Of a stretch of DNA of 64,000 bases, positions 51,114 to 61,426 are shown one piece after another (position 1 is the first letter of the stretch; every line of letters begins with the position of its first letter). The stretch covers positions 1 to 64,000 of the forward strand of contig NZ_BAFC01000075.1 of the NCBI RefSeq assembly GCF_000248055.1, in the 5' to 3' direction. The notes beneath the pieces were generated by a model. That model worked only from the letters and a program-made list of their open reading frames with translations. It was not told where the DNA came from and searched no databases. The DNA comes from Gordonia sputi NBRC 100414 (GTDB taxonomy: Bacteria; Actinomycetota; Actinomycetes; Mycobacteriales; Mycobacteriaceae). The translations under genes were made by a program, and so were the position numbers.

Positions 51114-51694
51114 CCCTCAGCGGCGGCGGGTCCCCGGTCGAGGGAGTGGTACTCGACGTTCGGCACGATGCCCAGTGCAGAGGAGATCCGGTTGGTGAAG
51201 TTGTACATCGCCGTCAACTCGACGACGTCCCAGATGTCGTCGGGACCCAAACCTGCGGCCGCGAGAGCATCGACGTCAGAACGTTCGACGGTCGCGGGCG
51301 CGCTCGTCAGCTTCTCGACAAAGACGCAGATGGCGCGCTGCCGGTCGGTCAGATCGGCGTGACGCCAGTTGAACGTGATCCGGTCGGCATTGGCGTCGTC
51401 GTGCAGCTCATGCCGTAACGCCTGACCATGCGACACCAGGCAGTACGTGCATCGGTTGATCCCCGACGCCACCACCGCGATCATCTCGCGATCCGCGCCC
51501 GAGAGCGTCTCCGACGGCTCGGTGACCTGTCGAAAGTGGTTGAACCACGCGGAGAATCGCTCCGGGCGGTGTGCATACGCCGTGAAGACGTTGGGCACGA
51601 AGCCGAGTTGCTCGGATGCCTTGCCGAAGAGTTTCTGTAGCTGCGGCGACAGCTCGTCGACCTCGGCGTCGGGGAAATATGATCCGCTGCTCAC
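51110..51694 (-). CDS. AhpD-like peroxidase-related (carboxymuconolactone decarboxylase fold) protein
   Basis: A 194-residue helical protein with the CMD/AhpD core: MIAVVASGINRCTYCLVSHG gives the redox CxxC and a following His (CTYCLVSH), and LTDRQRAICVFVEKLT and WDVVELTAMYNFTNRIS follow. Proteins of this subgroup (uncharacterised peroxidase-related) act as alkylhydroperoxidase partners. The TGA stop (51110-51112) falls within the end of a dispersed repeat, so the last residues may have been altered by it. It is upstream of nothing on its strand and follows the TetR-SDR pair. Confidence 0.85.
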   Translation of the reverse strand: MSSGSYFPDAEVDELSPQLQKLFGKASEQLGFVPNVFTAYAHRPERFSAWFNHFRQVTEPSETLSGADREMIAVVASGINRCTYCLVSHGQALRHELHDDANADRITFNWRHADLTDRQRAICVFVEKLTSAPATVERSDVDALAAAGLGPDDIWDVVELTAMYNFTNRISSALGIVPNVEYHSLDRGPAAAEG

Positions 51695-51751
51695 GGGACA
51701 CGCTCCTGAAGGGGGTAATGACGGCCGGTCAGCGGCCGCATGGTCACTCGA

Positions 51752-52393
51752 TCACGCACGCGGCTGCGCGCGAAGCCCTGGCATCACGAAATTGAGGATG
51801 TACACCGCGACGGATCGCGGGTCGTCGGGGTCGATCGTGGTGCCGGGCACGGTGCCCAGGCTGATGAGGATGCGCGCGATCCATTCCGATGTCGTGTCGA
51901 GATCGTGTCCTGCGTCGACCTCGCCGGTGCGGATCGCGGCCTTCACATACGGCCTCCAGAAGTCTGCGAGGTCGGGGACGAGGCCCGCGACACCCGCACC
52001 CGCGCAGGCCGCGAACTCGTCGGGCTCGGCGGTGCGCAGGCGGAGAAGCAACGCGCCCGGGTCGTCGTAAGCTCCGCGGCCGATTCGCACGCCGGAGATG
52101 AGTTGTTCGGCGAAGCCGCTGATCGCGTCGAGCTCGCTGCGGGCGTTGGTCCAGAATGCCTCGTTGAGTCGGACGATGGTTGCGCCGACCATGGTCTGCT
52201 TGTCGGGGAAGTGCCGGTACAGCCAGGCGCGGGACACGCCCGCGACATCGGCGACCTGCTGCATGGTGGTGGCGCGGATTCCCTTGTCCGCCAACAAGCT
52301 TTCTGCGGCGTCGAGCATGCGGTCGGTGGCGGACGCCTCGACGGCGCGGGGCGCTCCGGTGGTCTCTGCCTGCACGATGCCTCCCTGACTCAT
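51752..52393 (-). CDS. TetR-family transcriptional regulator
   Basis: A 213-residue TetR regulator: helix-turn-helix about residues 20-70 (ATDRMLDAAESLLADKGIRA, then QQVADVAGVSRAWLYRHFPD). ATG 52393 overlaps the SDR stop (ATGA), so it is co-transcribed with the dehydrogenase; the longer open frame upstream to 52546 is not used. It is likely to autoregulate the SDR-TetR operon and perhaps the divergent FMO-hydrolase operon. A short palindrome CACAATTGTG in the shared gap is a candidate site. Confidence 0.88.
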   Translation of the reverse strand: MSQGGIVQAETTGAPRAVEASATDRMLDAAESLLADKGIRATTMQQVADVAGVSRAWLYRHFPDKQTMVGATIVRLNEAFWTNARSELDAISGFAEQLISGVRIGRGAYDDPGALLLRLRTAEPDEFAACAGAGVAGLVPDLADFWRPYVKAAIRTGEVDAGHDLDTTSEWIARILISLGTVPGTTIDPDDPRSVAVYILNFVMPGLRAQPRA

Positions 52394-53235
52394 GTCAATT
52401 GGATGCGGCCGCTGCGTACGCCGGCGACGACACCGCCATCGACCAGGATATCGGTCCCGGTGATGAAGCCGGAGCGCACCGGGTCGAGGAGAAACTCGAC
52501 GGCCGACGCGATGTCTTCGGCCGTGCCGAACCGGCCCGCGGCGCACTTGTCGATCATGGCCTGGTAACTCGAATGCGCGAACTCGGCGTTGAACTCACGC
52601 CATCCCATCTCCGTCGCGGTGACGCCGGGGCACACCGAGTTGATGCGCGCCCCGCGGTCACCCCAGATCGGCGCAGCGGACTGTACTCGAAAAACGTTGC
52701 CGCGCTTGCTGTATCCGTAGGCTAGACCGCAGGCGAACTCAGGTTGCATGTCGGGAAAAGCGAACATCGGCAACCCGGCCAACTCGCTGGCCGGAAGCGT
52801 CGAGAGTGCCGCGCCCTGTTCGGGGGTGACCGCGTCGGCGAAGATGTGTGCTGCGACGCTGGCGATGACGACGCCTGCGCCGCCGTCGGCGATGACCCGC
52901 CCGAACTCCTCTATGACGTATGCGGTGCCGACCAGATTGACCTCGACGATCCGCTCCGGAGTGGCCTGTGCCGGTGACACGCCCGCGGTGTGCACCAGAG
53001 AGGTGACCTCGCCGAGCGAGGCTGCTCGATCGGCGAGTGCGGCGACCTGATCGCGGTCGGCGACGTCGATCGCCTGCGCGGTGACGTCGAAGCCGCTGCG
53101 ACGCAGCGCGGACTCGACCTCCGTCAGGTGCTCGGTGTCGTAGTCGGCGATCAGCAGCGGCCGACCCGAGCCGAGGCGACGCGCCACGGCCTCACCCATT
53201 CCGCCGACGCCGATGACCGTCAGCACTGATGTCAT
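52390..53235 (-). CDS. Short-chain dehydrogenase/reductase
   Basis: A 281-residue SDR. The nucleotide site is unusual, TVIGVGGMGEAVARRLG, in place of the common TGxxxGIG; then come DVADRDQ, HTAGVSPAQ, the catalytic YGYSKRG (Tyr and Lys in YxxxK) and NSVCPGVTATEM, and the C-terminus has GTAEDIASAVEFLLDPVRSG and GTDILVDGG. It is close to 3-alpha/20-beta-hydroxysteroid and carveol dehydrogenase-like SDRs. It would oxidise a secondary alcohol to a ketone. It heads a two-gene operon with TetR, divergent from the FMO gene. Confidence 0.88.
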   Translation of the reverse strand: MTSVLTVIGVGGMGEAVARRLGSGRPLLIADYDTEHLTEVESALRRSGFDVTAQAIDVADRDQVAALADRAASLGEVTSLVHTAGVSPAQATPERIVEVNLVGTAYVIEEFGRVIADGGAGVVIASVAAHIFADAVTPEQGAALSTLPASELAGLPMFAFPDMQPEFACGLAYGYSKRGNVFRVQSAAPIWGDRGARINSVCPGVTATEMGWREFNAEFAHSSYQAMIDKCAAGRFGTAEDIASAVEFLLDPVRSGFITGTDILVDGGVVAGVRSGRIQLT

Positions 53236-53289
53236 GGTTTCTCCGCTCGATCGTCGGAACGCGCCGAGGCGCGGGCTCTGCGCCGAACT

Positions 53290-53370
53290 CTATCAACGAA
53301 AGTAGACATTTTTGCCAAAGTGTTCACCGAGTGCGGGCGTGAGGAGTAGACACAATTGTGAATCTGTCAA
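53290..53370. promoter_or_regulatory. Shared control region between the SDR-TetR and FMO-hydrolase operons
   Basis: On the minus strand two promoter-like pairs face the SDR gene: TTGGCA (53318-53313) with TGATAG (53295-53290) at 17 bases, and TTGACA (53370-53365) with TACTCC (53348-53343). The word AGTAGACA occurs at 53301 and 53345, and the palindrome CACAATTGTG at 53351-53360. These are candidate TetR contacts. The rest of the 210-base gap is featureless. Confidence 0.4.
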
Positions 53371-53445
53371 CCAGACCACCTTGTCGACGCGATTTCCGTC
53401 GCTTCGTCATCATCGTCGCTTCGTCACCACTACCGAGAGGCAAAT

Positions 53446-54885
53446 ATGAGCGCACGTCCACCGCAGACGGCTGTGATCGGCGCGGGCATCAGCGGACTGA
53501 CCGCGAGCAAGATGCTGGCCGACTACGGCGTGCCGTTCGCCACGTTCGAGTCGTCGGATCGAGTCGGGGGCAACTGGGCCTTCGGCAACCCGAACGGCCA
53601 CAGCAGCGCGTATCGGTCACTGCACATCGATACGTCCAAGCACCAGTTGTCTTTTCGTGATTTCCCGATGCCCGACGACTACCCGGACTTCCCGCACCAC
53701 ACCCTGATCAAGCAGTACCTCGACGACTACACCGACGCCTTCGGCCTTCGCGAGAAGATCGAATTCGGCAACGGAATCACCCACGCGCAACGCCTCGACG
53801 GCGGAGGCTGGGAACTCTCGACGCAGCGGGGCGAGACGCGCTACGCAGACCTTCTCGTCGTCGCCAATGGACACCACTGGGATCCACGACTGCCCGACTT
53901 CCCCGGCGACTTCGCGGGTGTCGAGATGCACGCCCACTCCTACATCGATCCGCGTACGCCGCTCGACCTCTACGGCAAGCGCATCCTCGTCGTCGGGCTG
54001 GGCAACAGCGCTGCCGACATCGCGGTCGAACTATCCTCGCGCACACTTGAGAACACGGTCACCATCTCGACCCGCTCGAGTGCGTGGATCGTCCCGAAGT
54101 ACCTGGGCGGCAAGCCTGCCGACAAGTACTACCGCACCTCGCCACACATCCCGTTCGCCTGGCAACGCAAGATCGCCCAGGTCTTCCAACCACTCACCGC
54201 GGGCCGTCCCGAGAACTACGGACTCCCCGCGCCCAATCACAAGTTCTTCGAGGCGCATCCGACGCAATCGGTCGAGCTGCCGTTCCGTCTCGGCGCGGGC
54301 GACGTCACGGCGAAGGGCGACATATCGCGTCTCGACGGCGACACCGTGCATTTCGTCGACGGGACGTCGGCCGACTTCGACGTGATCATCTACGCGACCG
54401 GCTACAACATCACGTTCCCGTTCTTCGATCCCGATTTCATCAGTGCCCCGGGCAATCAGATCGATCTCTACAAGCGAATGATCTACCCGGGTGTCGACGA
54501 CGCGTTGTTCGTCGGCTTCGCGCAGGCCACACCGACGCTCTTCCCATTCGTCGAATGTCAGGCGCGGCTCGTCGGCGCGTACGCCGTGGGCCAGTATCAG
54601 CCACCGCCCGTCGACGAGATGCGCAGGGTCATCGCAGAAGATCAAGAGTTCTACACCGGCCACATGGTGCACAGCGCGCGGCACACCCAGCAGCTCGACT
54701 ACTTCCTGTACGAACACGACATGCGCACCAAGGAATTACCCGCAGGCCGACGACGCGCCGCCGAGATCGGTGCACCGGGTTGGGCGGGTGTTGCGGAGCG
54801 TCTTGCGCACAGTGGTGAGCCCTTGGCGGAATCGGCGCACACCGCAACAGAATTGGTGACCGCAAGCGACGGGGGAGCACGATGA
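53446..54885 (+). CDS. Flavin-containing monooxygenase (FMO family)
   Basis: A 479-residue class B flavoprotein monooxygenase. The FAD motif GAGISGLTASKMLADYG is near residue 10; the FMO fingerprint FxGxxxHxxxY appears as FAGVEMHAHSY; the NADPH motif VVGLGNSAADIAVEL follows; and VIIYATGYNITFPF is the ATGY block. The final Tyr in the fingerprint favours FMO or type-II Baeyer-Villiger activity over type I. It is coupled (ATGA) to an esterase-like gene, which fits ketone-to-ester oxidation followed by hydrolysis. CGAGAGGC precedes ATG 53446. Confidence 0.9.
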   Translation: MSARPPQTAVIGAGISGLTASKMLADYGVPFATFESSDRVGGNWAFGNPNGHSSAYRSLHIDTSKHQLSFRDFPMPDDYPDFPHHTLIKQYLDDYTDAFGLREKIEFGNGITHAQRLDGGGWELSTQRGETRYADLLVVANGHHWDPRLPDFPGDFAGVEMHAHSYIDPRTPLDLYGKRILVVGLGNSAADIAVELSSRTLENTVTISTRSSAWIVPKYLGGKPADKYYRTSPHIPFAWQRKIAQVFQPLTAGRPENYGLPAPNHKFFEAHPTQSVELPFRLGAGDVTAKGDISRLDGDTVHFVDGTSADFDVIIYATGYNITFPFFDPDFISAPGNQIDLYKRMIYPGVDDALFVGFAQATPTLFPFVECQARLVGAYAVGQYQPPPVDEMRRVIAEDQEFYTGHMVHSARHTQQLDYFLYEHDMRTKELPAGRRRAAEIGAPGWAGVAERLAHSGEPLAESAHTATELVTASDGGAR

Positions 54886-55841
54886 GTCAGAACATCGGAG
54901 AAGACGTCACCTTCGACAGCGACGGAACCGACTGCCACGCCTGGTTCTTCCCGCCCGCGGCACCTTCGCCCTTCGCGATGGCCGACGGTGTTCCCGTCGT
55001 GGTGATGGCGCACGGTTTCGGCGGCACCAAGGATTCGGGACTCGAACCCTTCGCTCGACGCCTCGCCGACGCAGGGCTCGCGGTGTTCGCCTTCGACTAC
55101 CGGGGCTTCGGTCTGTCGGGAGGCTCACCCCGCCAACGGGTCTCGATGGCGGGTCAGATCGCCGACTACCACGCCGCGGCCGACGCCGCGGCACGTCAAA
55201 CCGGTGTGGACGCAGGTCGCGTGGTGCTGTGGGGGCTGTCGCAGTCGGGTGGACACGTCCTCTTGGCCGCCGCGGACCGCACCGACGTGGCCGCGGTGAT
55301 CTCGGCGGTACCCATGGTCAGTGGCCTGGCCGCCGGGCGTCACCACCTCCCGCATGTCGGCGTGTTCTCGATGCTGCGACAGAGCATCGACGGCATCGCG
55401 AGCGCGGCGTCGTCGAAAGTCGGTGGCGCGCCACATATGTTGCCGATCGTTGGTCGGCCGGGTCAGCAGGCGGCTCTCACCAGCTCCGGCTTCTACGAGA
55501 GCTACAAGGCTATTGCCGGACCGTCGTGGCTCAACGAGGTCGATGCGTCGGTGTCGCTCGAACTCGGGTCCTACCGGGCGGACAAGTACGTCGATCGGAT
55601 CGACGCGCCCAAGCTCGTGCAGATCGCCGACTTCGATCGGGGGGCACCTCCGCACGCCGCCGCCAAGGCCGCGTTCAAGGCGCGTGCGGAGGTACGGCAC
55701 TACCCGTGCGATCATTTCGGCATCTTCGCCGAGGTCGACCCGGCAACCTTCGAACGCGTCGTCGAGCATCAGATTGCCTTCCTGACAAGGCATTTGGCTA
55801 CTCCGGTCGATCTCCGCGAGCTCGACGCCGCGGTGAGCTAG
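54882..55841 (+). CDS. Alpha/beta hydrolase (probable esterase partner of the FMO)
   Basis: A 319-residue hydrolase with the oxyanion region VVVMAHGFGGTKDSGLEPFA, a FDYRGFGLSGG block and the nucleophile elbow LWGLSQSGGHVLLAA (Ser in GLSQSGG, a GxSxSG variant seen in xenobiotic hydrolases). A conserved His is in the C-terminal YPCDHFGIF. Its ATG overlaps the FMO stop. It probably hydrolyses the ester or lactone produced by the FMO. The 3' end overlaps the convergent thiolase-like gene by four bases. Confidence 0.86.
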   Translation: MSQNIGEDVTFDSDGTDCHAWFFPPAAPSPFAMADGVPVVVMAHGFGGTKDSGLEPFARRLADAGLAVFAFDYRGFGLSGGSPRQRVSMAGQIADYHAAADAAARQTGVDAGRVVLWGLSQSGGHVLLAAADRTDVAAVISAVPMVSGLAAGRHHLPHVGVFSMLRQSIDGIASAASSKVGGAPHMLPIVGRPGQQAALTSSGFYESYKAIAGPSWLNEVDASVSLELGSYRADKYVDRIDAPKLVQIADFDRGAPPHAAAKAAFKARAEVRHYPCDHFGIFAEVDPATFERVVEHQIAFLTRHLATPVDLRELDAAVS

Positions 55842-57363
55842 GCCAGGCGGGCGCTGTTGGCACCCTCGGTCGCCTCGATCGTCAGCTCGGCGCCGAACGG
55901 ATCACCCGTCTCGAGTAGCTCGAGAAGTGCGTCGTCGGAGGTCAGTGCGGCCACTCGGGTGTGGTCGTCGTGCGTTGTCGCGACGACCACGCCCACCGGC
56001 CCGCGCTTGCCGTGATCGACGGTGTAGGTGTCGAGAGTTGCTGAGCCCGTGAAGAACTCGGCGACGGGTAGCGGGGCCGTATCGTCGATACGGGCCTGCA
56101 ACGCGCGATCTGACCGAGGTGTCCAGGTGGTCGGCGTCGTCGAATAGACGCCGACCGACGTCTTGCTCATGATGCCGCCGTTGGCGACGACGAGGCCGAA
56201 CGCGTCGGGTTGGCGTCGCAGTCGCTCGACGGTCTCGACGATCGCGTGGCTCGAGTAGTTGTGTCCCGGTCCGCCGAAGAAGGGCAGTCCACCGGTCACC
56301 GTCAGGCCGATCGGGGTGTCGACGTCGAATCTCAGTGCGTCGCAAACGTTGAAGACGGGGATGGGAAAGCAACTGTAGAGGTCGACGGTGGCAAGATCGG
56401 CGACGCCGACCCCCGCCATCTCGAGCGCTCCGGACGTCGCGATGGCGGCCGCGGGGCTCGTGCCGATATCGGGTCTGGCGAGCAGTGCGTGTTCACGAAG
56501 GCCGGTATGCCCGTGGAGAAACACCCATTTTTCGCGTGGTACTCCCATCTCCGTGGCCTTGGCTGCCGAGGTGAGAATGATGGCGGAGCCGACGTTCACC
56601 AGATCGCGTGCCACGACGAGGCGCGGATACGGCTGTGCGATAACGCGATTGGCGTCGGTGATCGTCGCCAACTCGTCCGCGCTGCGGATCACGGGCGATG
56701 CCGCAAAGGGGTTGGCCGCCGCCACCTCGGTGAACGGAGCAAACAGGCGGCCCATCGCGCGTCGATGATCGTCGACGCCCACACCGAGCCTGTTGCGTCG
56801 TGCATTCTCGGCGAGCGCATACGCCACCGGCATCGACGTCAGCCGGTGCCGGACCATCGTCATGTCGATGAAGTCTTCGAAATATGGTCCGCGATCGTCG
56901 AGTTGACCGTCGATCTCTTCGCCGAAGTCGGGTTTGTCGTCGCGGTCGGCGAAGTGCCGAGCCGTCGATGTGGCTTCAGCGCCGACGATGAGCACGCAGT
57001 CGGCGCTGCCCTTTGCGATCGCCTCCGCATGTTCGGTGACCAGCGACTGCGGCGACTGCCCGCCGACGACCTCGACGAGAACTCGCTCGGGCGTTAAGCC
57101 GACGCGCCGCGCGACCGACCGCGGATAGTTGTTCGAGCGCCCCAGCGGGCTGGGCACATGCGGCATGTTCTCCATCTCGCGAACCGCGGCGATCACGTCG
57201 ATCGATCCGGCCACGCCTGCGGCAACGCCGGTGTCGGCCAGGGCATTTCGAGTCGCGGCGGCACCGAGATCGATGCTCGACCACGCCTGGTAGTCGGGAG
57301 TGTCGATGCGGTCGCCGGACTGCCCGACGCCGATGATGACCGGCGTGGTAGGGTCGCTGCGCA

Positions 57364-57364
<1 letters not shown>
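55838..57364 (-). CDS. Thiolase-like protein type 1 (TLP1-like, no catalytic Cys seen)
   Basis: A 508-residue thiolase-fold protein. It has the N-terminal PVIIGVGQSGD, the central VEVVGGQSPQSLVTEHAEAI, and FFGGPGHNYSSHAIVETVER like the GGxGxxxxHA block of SCP2-type thiolases, plus a C-terminal beta-rich extension of about 90 residues (VGVYSTTPTTW to the end), as in mycobacterial TLP1. The nucleophilic Cys expected in the first half is replaced by the GGQSPQ segment, so classical thiolysis is unlikely. ATG 57364 overlaps the methyltransferase stop by one base. Confidence 0.8.
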
Positions 57365-59077
<1,713 letters not shown>

Positions 59078-59085
59078 GGTTGCCC

Positions 59086-59466
59086 CGCTGGTCGAGCCTG
59101 GCCCGCGGGAGTGGTTTCGACTCGGGTGCTCGCTGCGCTCGCGCCCGCTCAACCAGCGGGAAGGCCAGGTCGAGTCTTGCCCACCGCTGGTCGAGTTGAA
59201 CCCGCTGGTCGAGCTTGTCGAGACCACCGCTGGCCGAGCTTTGCCCGCGGGAGTGGTTTCGACTCGGGTGCTCGCTGCGCTCGCGCCCGCTCAACCAGCG
59301 GGAAGGCCTGGTCGGTCTTGCCCACCGCTGGTCGAGCTTGTCGAGACCACCAACCAGCGGGAGGCTGGTCGAGTCTTGCCCACCGCTGGTCGAGCTTGTC
59401 GAGACCACCAACCAGCGGGAAGGCCTGGTCGAGCCGAACCCGCTGGTCGAGCTTGTCGAGACCACC
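59086..59466. repeat. Dispersed intergenic repeat, locus 5
   Basis: About six copies of CGCTGGTCGAGC (several extended by TTGTCGAGACCACC) alternate with two full copies of the inverted long form starting GTGGTTTCGACTCGGGTGCT and several short CAACCAGCGGGA ends. They fill the 407-base gap. The array ends about seven bases before the AGAGGAG ribosome site of the next gene. Confidence 0.88.
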
Positions 59467-59484
59467 AACCGAAGAGGAGCCACC

Positions 59485-59760
59485 ATGTGCCGCAACATCA
59501 CCGAGCTGCGCGGGCTCGAGCCGCCCGCGACCGACGACGAGGTCGAGGCCGCCGCGCGGCAGTACGTCCGCAAAGTCAGCGGAATCCGGCACCCGTCGGC
59601 GGCGAACACCGAGGCGTTCGAGGCCGCGGTCGCGGCGGTGACGGCGGCGACCGAAACCCTGCTCGACTCGCTCCCGGAGCGTCGACAACCACCTAAAACA
59701 GTGCCGCCGCTACGGCGGCCCGAGGTGCAGGCCCGCATCGCGGCGTCGCAGTCGCGCTGA
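59485..59760 (+). CDS. DUF2277-type small protein
   Basis: A 91-residue protein starting MCRNITELRGLEPPATDDEV, the hallmark of DUF2277 proteins, followed by a helix (VEAAARQYVRKVSGIRHPS) and a Pro/Arg-rich C-terminus. Function unknown. ATG 59485 has AGAGGAG six bases upstream; the longer frame from 59215 is repeat sequence and not coding. It stands alone between a repeat array and the convergent amidohydrolase gene. Confidence 0.88.
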   Translation: MCRNITELRGLEPPATDDEVEAAARQYVRKVSGIRHPSAANTEAFEAAVAAVTAATETLLDSLPERRQPPKTVPPLRRPEVQARIAASQSR

Positions 59761-59774
59761 GCGCGCCGGTCATC

Positions 59775-60725
59775 TCACGCGCCGACGCCGAAGAGCGACG
59801 CCGCGTTGTCGTAGAACACCCGACGCAGCCAGTCGTCGCCGAGGTCGAGTCGCACCAGTGCGTCGAGCGCCTCGGTGTAGCGATAGGGGATATTCGGGTA
59901 GTCGCTGCCGAACAGGATCTTGTCGCCGAGATCGAGTAGGCGTGGCCGGAGCCCGACCGGGAACGGCGCACCTTCCTCGGAAAAGTCGGTGAACGACATC
60001 GTCGTGTCGAGCCGGACGTTCTCGTAGGTGTCGGCCAAATCGAGGAATGCCTCGTACTCCGGCGTGCCCATGTGCGCGACGATCAGCGGAAGCGACGGGA
60101 ACTGTCGCAGCAGCGCAGCGATCGGTTCGGGTCCGGTGAAACGACCGGGCGTCGGCCCCGAACCGCAATGGATCACCACCGGCACCCCGACGTCGGCGAT
60201 CTGCGCCCAGACGCTCGTGAGGCTCGGGTCGAGCGGGGAGTAGTCGCCGACCTGGATGTGCGACTTGAAGACTCGCGTTCCGCGCTCGATCGCCTTCGAG
60301 ACGTACGACGCCGCGTCCGGCTCCGGATAGAACGTCGACGTGTGCAGGCAGTCGGGGTGGTGCGCGGCGAAATCGGCGCCCCAGCCGTTGAGCCACTCGG
60401 CCATGTCGGCTTTGTGTGGGTAGATCATCGACGTATAGACACGAACTCCGAAGGCCTGCAACGCCGAAACCCGCACGTCCTCGTCGGCGCGATAAGTGAT
60501 CGGCCATTCCCGACCGATCATCGGCCCGACCGAATCGAAATACGCCCACACCTTGTCCATCACCCGACGCGGCATGAAGTGGGTGTGTACATCGATGATC
60601 CCGGGTAGTCCCAGGTCTCGCCAAAACTTTCGCACCTGCGCGGCTTCCGCAGCCGTGAACGGTGCCGGCGGCGTGTCGTGGTTGTGGGCGGCCGTGTCTG
60701 CTGTTCCGGTTTCTGGGTCGGTCAC
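59775..60725 (-). CDS. Amidohydrolase family (Amidohydro_2) protein
   Basis: A 316-residue metal-dependent hydrolase or decarboxylase of the ACMSD-like group. The metal site is visible in IIDVHTHFMP (HxH), VVIHCG, VAHMG and the Asp in LFGSDYPNIPYR. Such proteins decarboxylate or hydrate aromatic and carboxylic substrates. GTG 60725 is leaderless (TACGGT six bases away). It closes a minus-strand set of thioesterase, hydrolase and dehydrogenase genes, which suggests a catabolic route. Confidence 0.87.
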   Translation of the reverse strand: MTDPETGTADTAAHNHDTPPAPFTAAEAAQVRKFWRDLGLPGIIDVHTHFMPRRVMDKVWAYFDSVGPMIGREWPITYRADEDVRVSALQAFGVRVYTSMIYPHKADMAEWLNGWGADFAAHHPDCLHTSTFYPEPDAASYVSKAIERGTRVFKSHIQVGDYSPLDPSLTSVWAQIADVGVPVVIHCGSGPTPGRFTGPEPIAALLRQFPSLPLIVAHMGTPEYEAFLDLADTYENVRLDTTMSFTDFSEEGAPFPVGLRPRLLDLGDKILFGSDYPNIPYRYTEALDALVRLDLGDDWLRRVFYDNAASLFGVGA

Positions 60726-60731
60726 AAAATC

Positions 60732-60737
60732 ACCGTA
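60732..60737 (-). promoter_or_regulatory. -10 box of a leaderless promoter
   Basis: TACGGT on the minus strand lies six bases from GTG 60725, with no ribosome site. Confidence 0.5.
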
Positions 60738-60758
60738 CGCCGCGAGCGCCGTCGCGAA

Positions 60759-61379
60759 CTACAGCTCGGGCACGTCCTTCGGAACGATGAAGAGTCCCTC
60801 GGCTTCGACGGTGATCCCGCGAGCGTCCGAAAGCGTGCCGCGCACTGTCTTCTTCCGGCCTGCTCGTTCGACGATCTCGGCCCGAGCGACCAACTGTCCC
60901 AACGGAGTCGGTCGCACGTAACGGAATTCGATCGTGCCGGTGTAACTCGCCTTGTTGTCGGCGGCAGCGGCTTCACCGAGGACCTGGTCGAGGACGAGTG
61001 CGCACACTCCGCCATGAACGTGCCCCGGTGGACCCTCGTAGGCGGCACCGAGGGTGAACTCGGCGCGTACGCCGCCTCCGTCGGGCGTCGAATGTACGGG
61101 CGGCGCGATCGCGTTGCGCATCCCCATCACTGCGTTGCCCCAGGCCATGCCGACCAGGTTGCTCGTGTAGCGCACGCCGTAGGCGCCGTCCATCTGTTGG
61201 GCACGCAGAGCGTCGACGACGCCCGAGACCGTGCGCTGGGCGTCGACGATCACCTCGTCGTCGACCTCGGTACGGATGACGGCGTCGACGAGGTCACGCA
61301 CCGACGCGACCAGCGGCTCGAAAACCGCTCGGCGTCGGGCGATCTCGTCGTCGGAGATGTCTTCGAGCGTGAAGTCCAC
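60759..61379 (-). CDS. Hotdog-fold acyl-CoA thioesterase (PaaI-like)
   Basis: A 206-residue protein. The hotdog catalytic helix shows PGHVHGGVCALVLDQVLGEA, with the GHVHGG loop and an acidic residue in the helix, and the second half has YTGTIEFRYVRPTPLGQLVA. An N-terminal extension of about 80 residues precedes the fold. It would hydrolyse an acyl-CoA. GTG 61379 has GAAGAGAG eight bases upstream. It lies 33 bases before the amidohydrolase start and 47 after the upstream gene. Confidence 0.86.
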   Translation of the reverse strand: MDFTLEDISDDEIARRRAVFEPLVASVRDLVDAVIRTEVDDEVIVDAQRTVSGVVDALRAQQMDGAYGVRYTSNLVGMAWGNAVMGMRNAIAPPVHSTPDGGGVRAEFTLGAAYEGPPGHVHGGVCALVLDQVLGEAAAADNKASYTGTIEFRYVRPTPLGQLVARAEIVERAGRKKTVRGTLSDARGITVEAEGLFIVPKDVPEL

Positions 61380-61426
61380 AGGCGGCTCTCTTCGGTCGGA
61401 AACGACACAGGATGGGGACGGTCGGG

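Noticed and set aside
59111..59641. Repeat-derived frames at 59111-59641 and similar ones at 33474-33815 and 50943-51418
   Set aside because: Their translations are repeated SSTSG or TRVLAALAP words produced by the dispersed repeats, not proteins.
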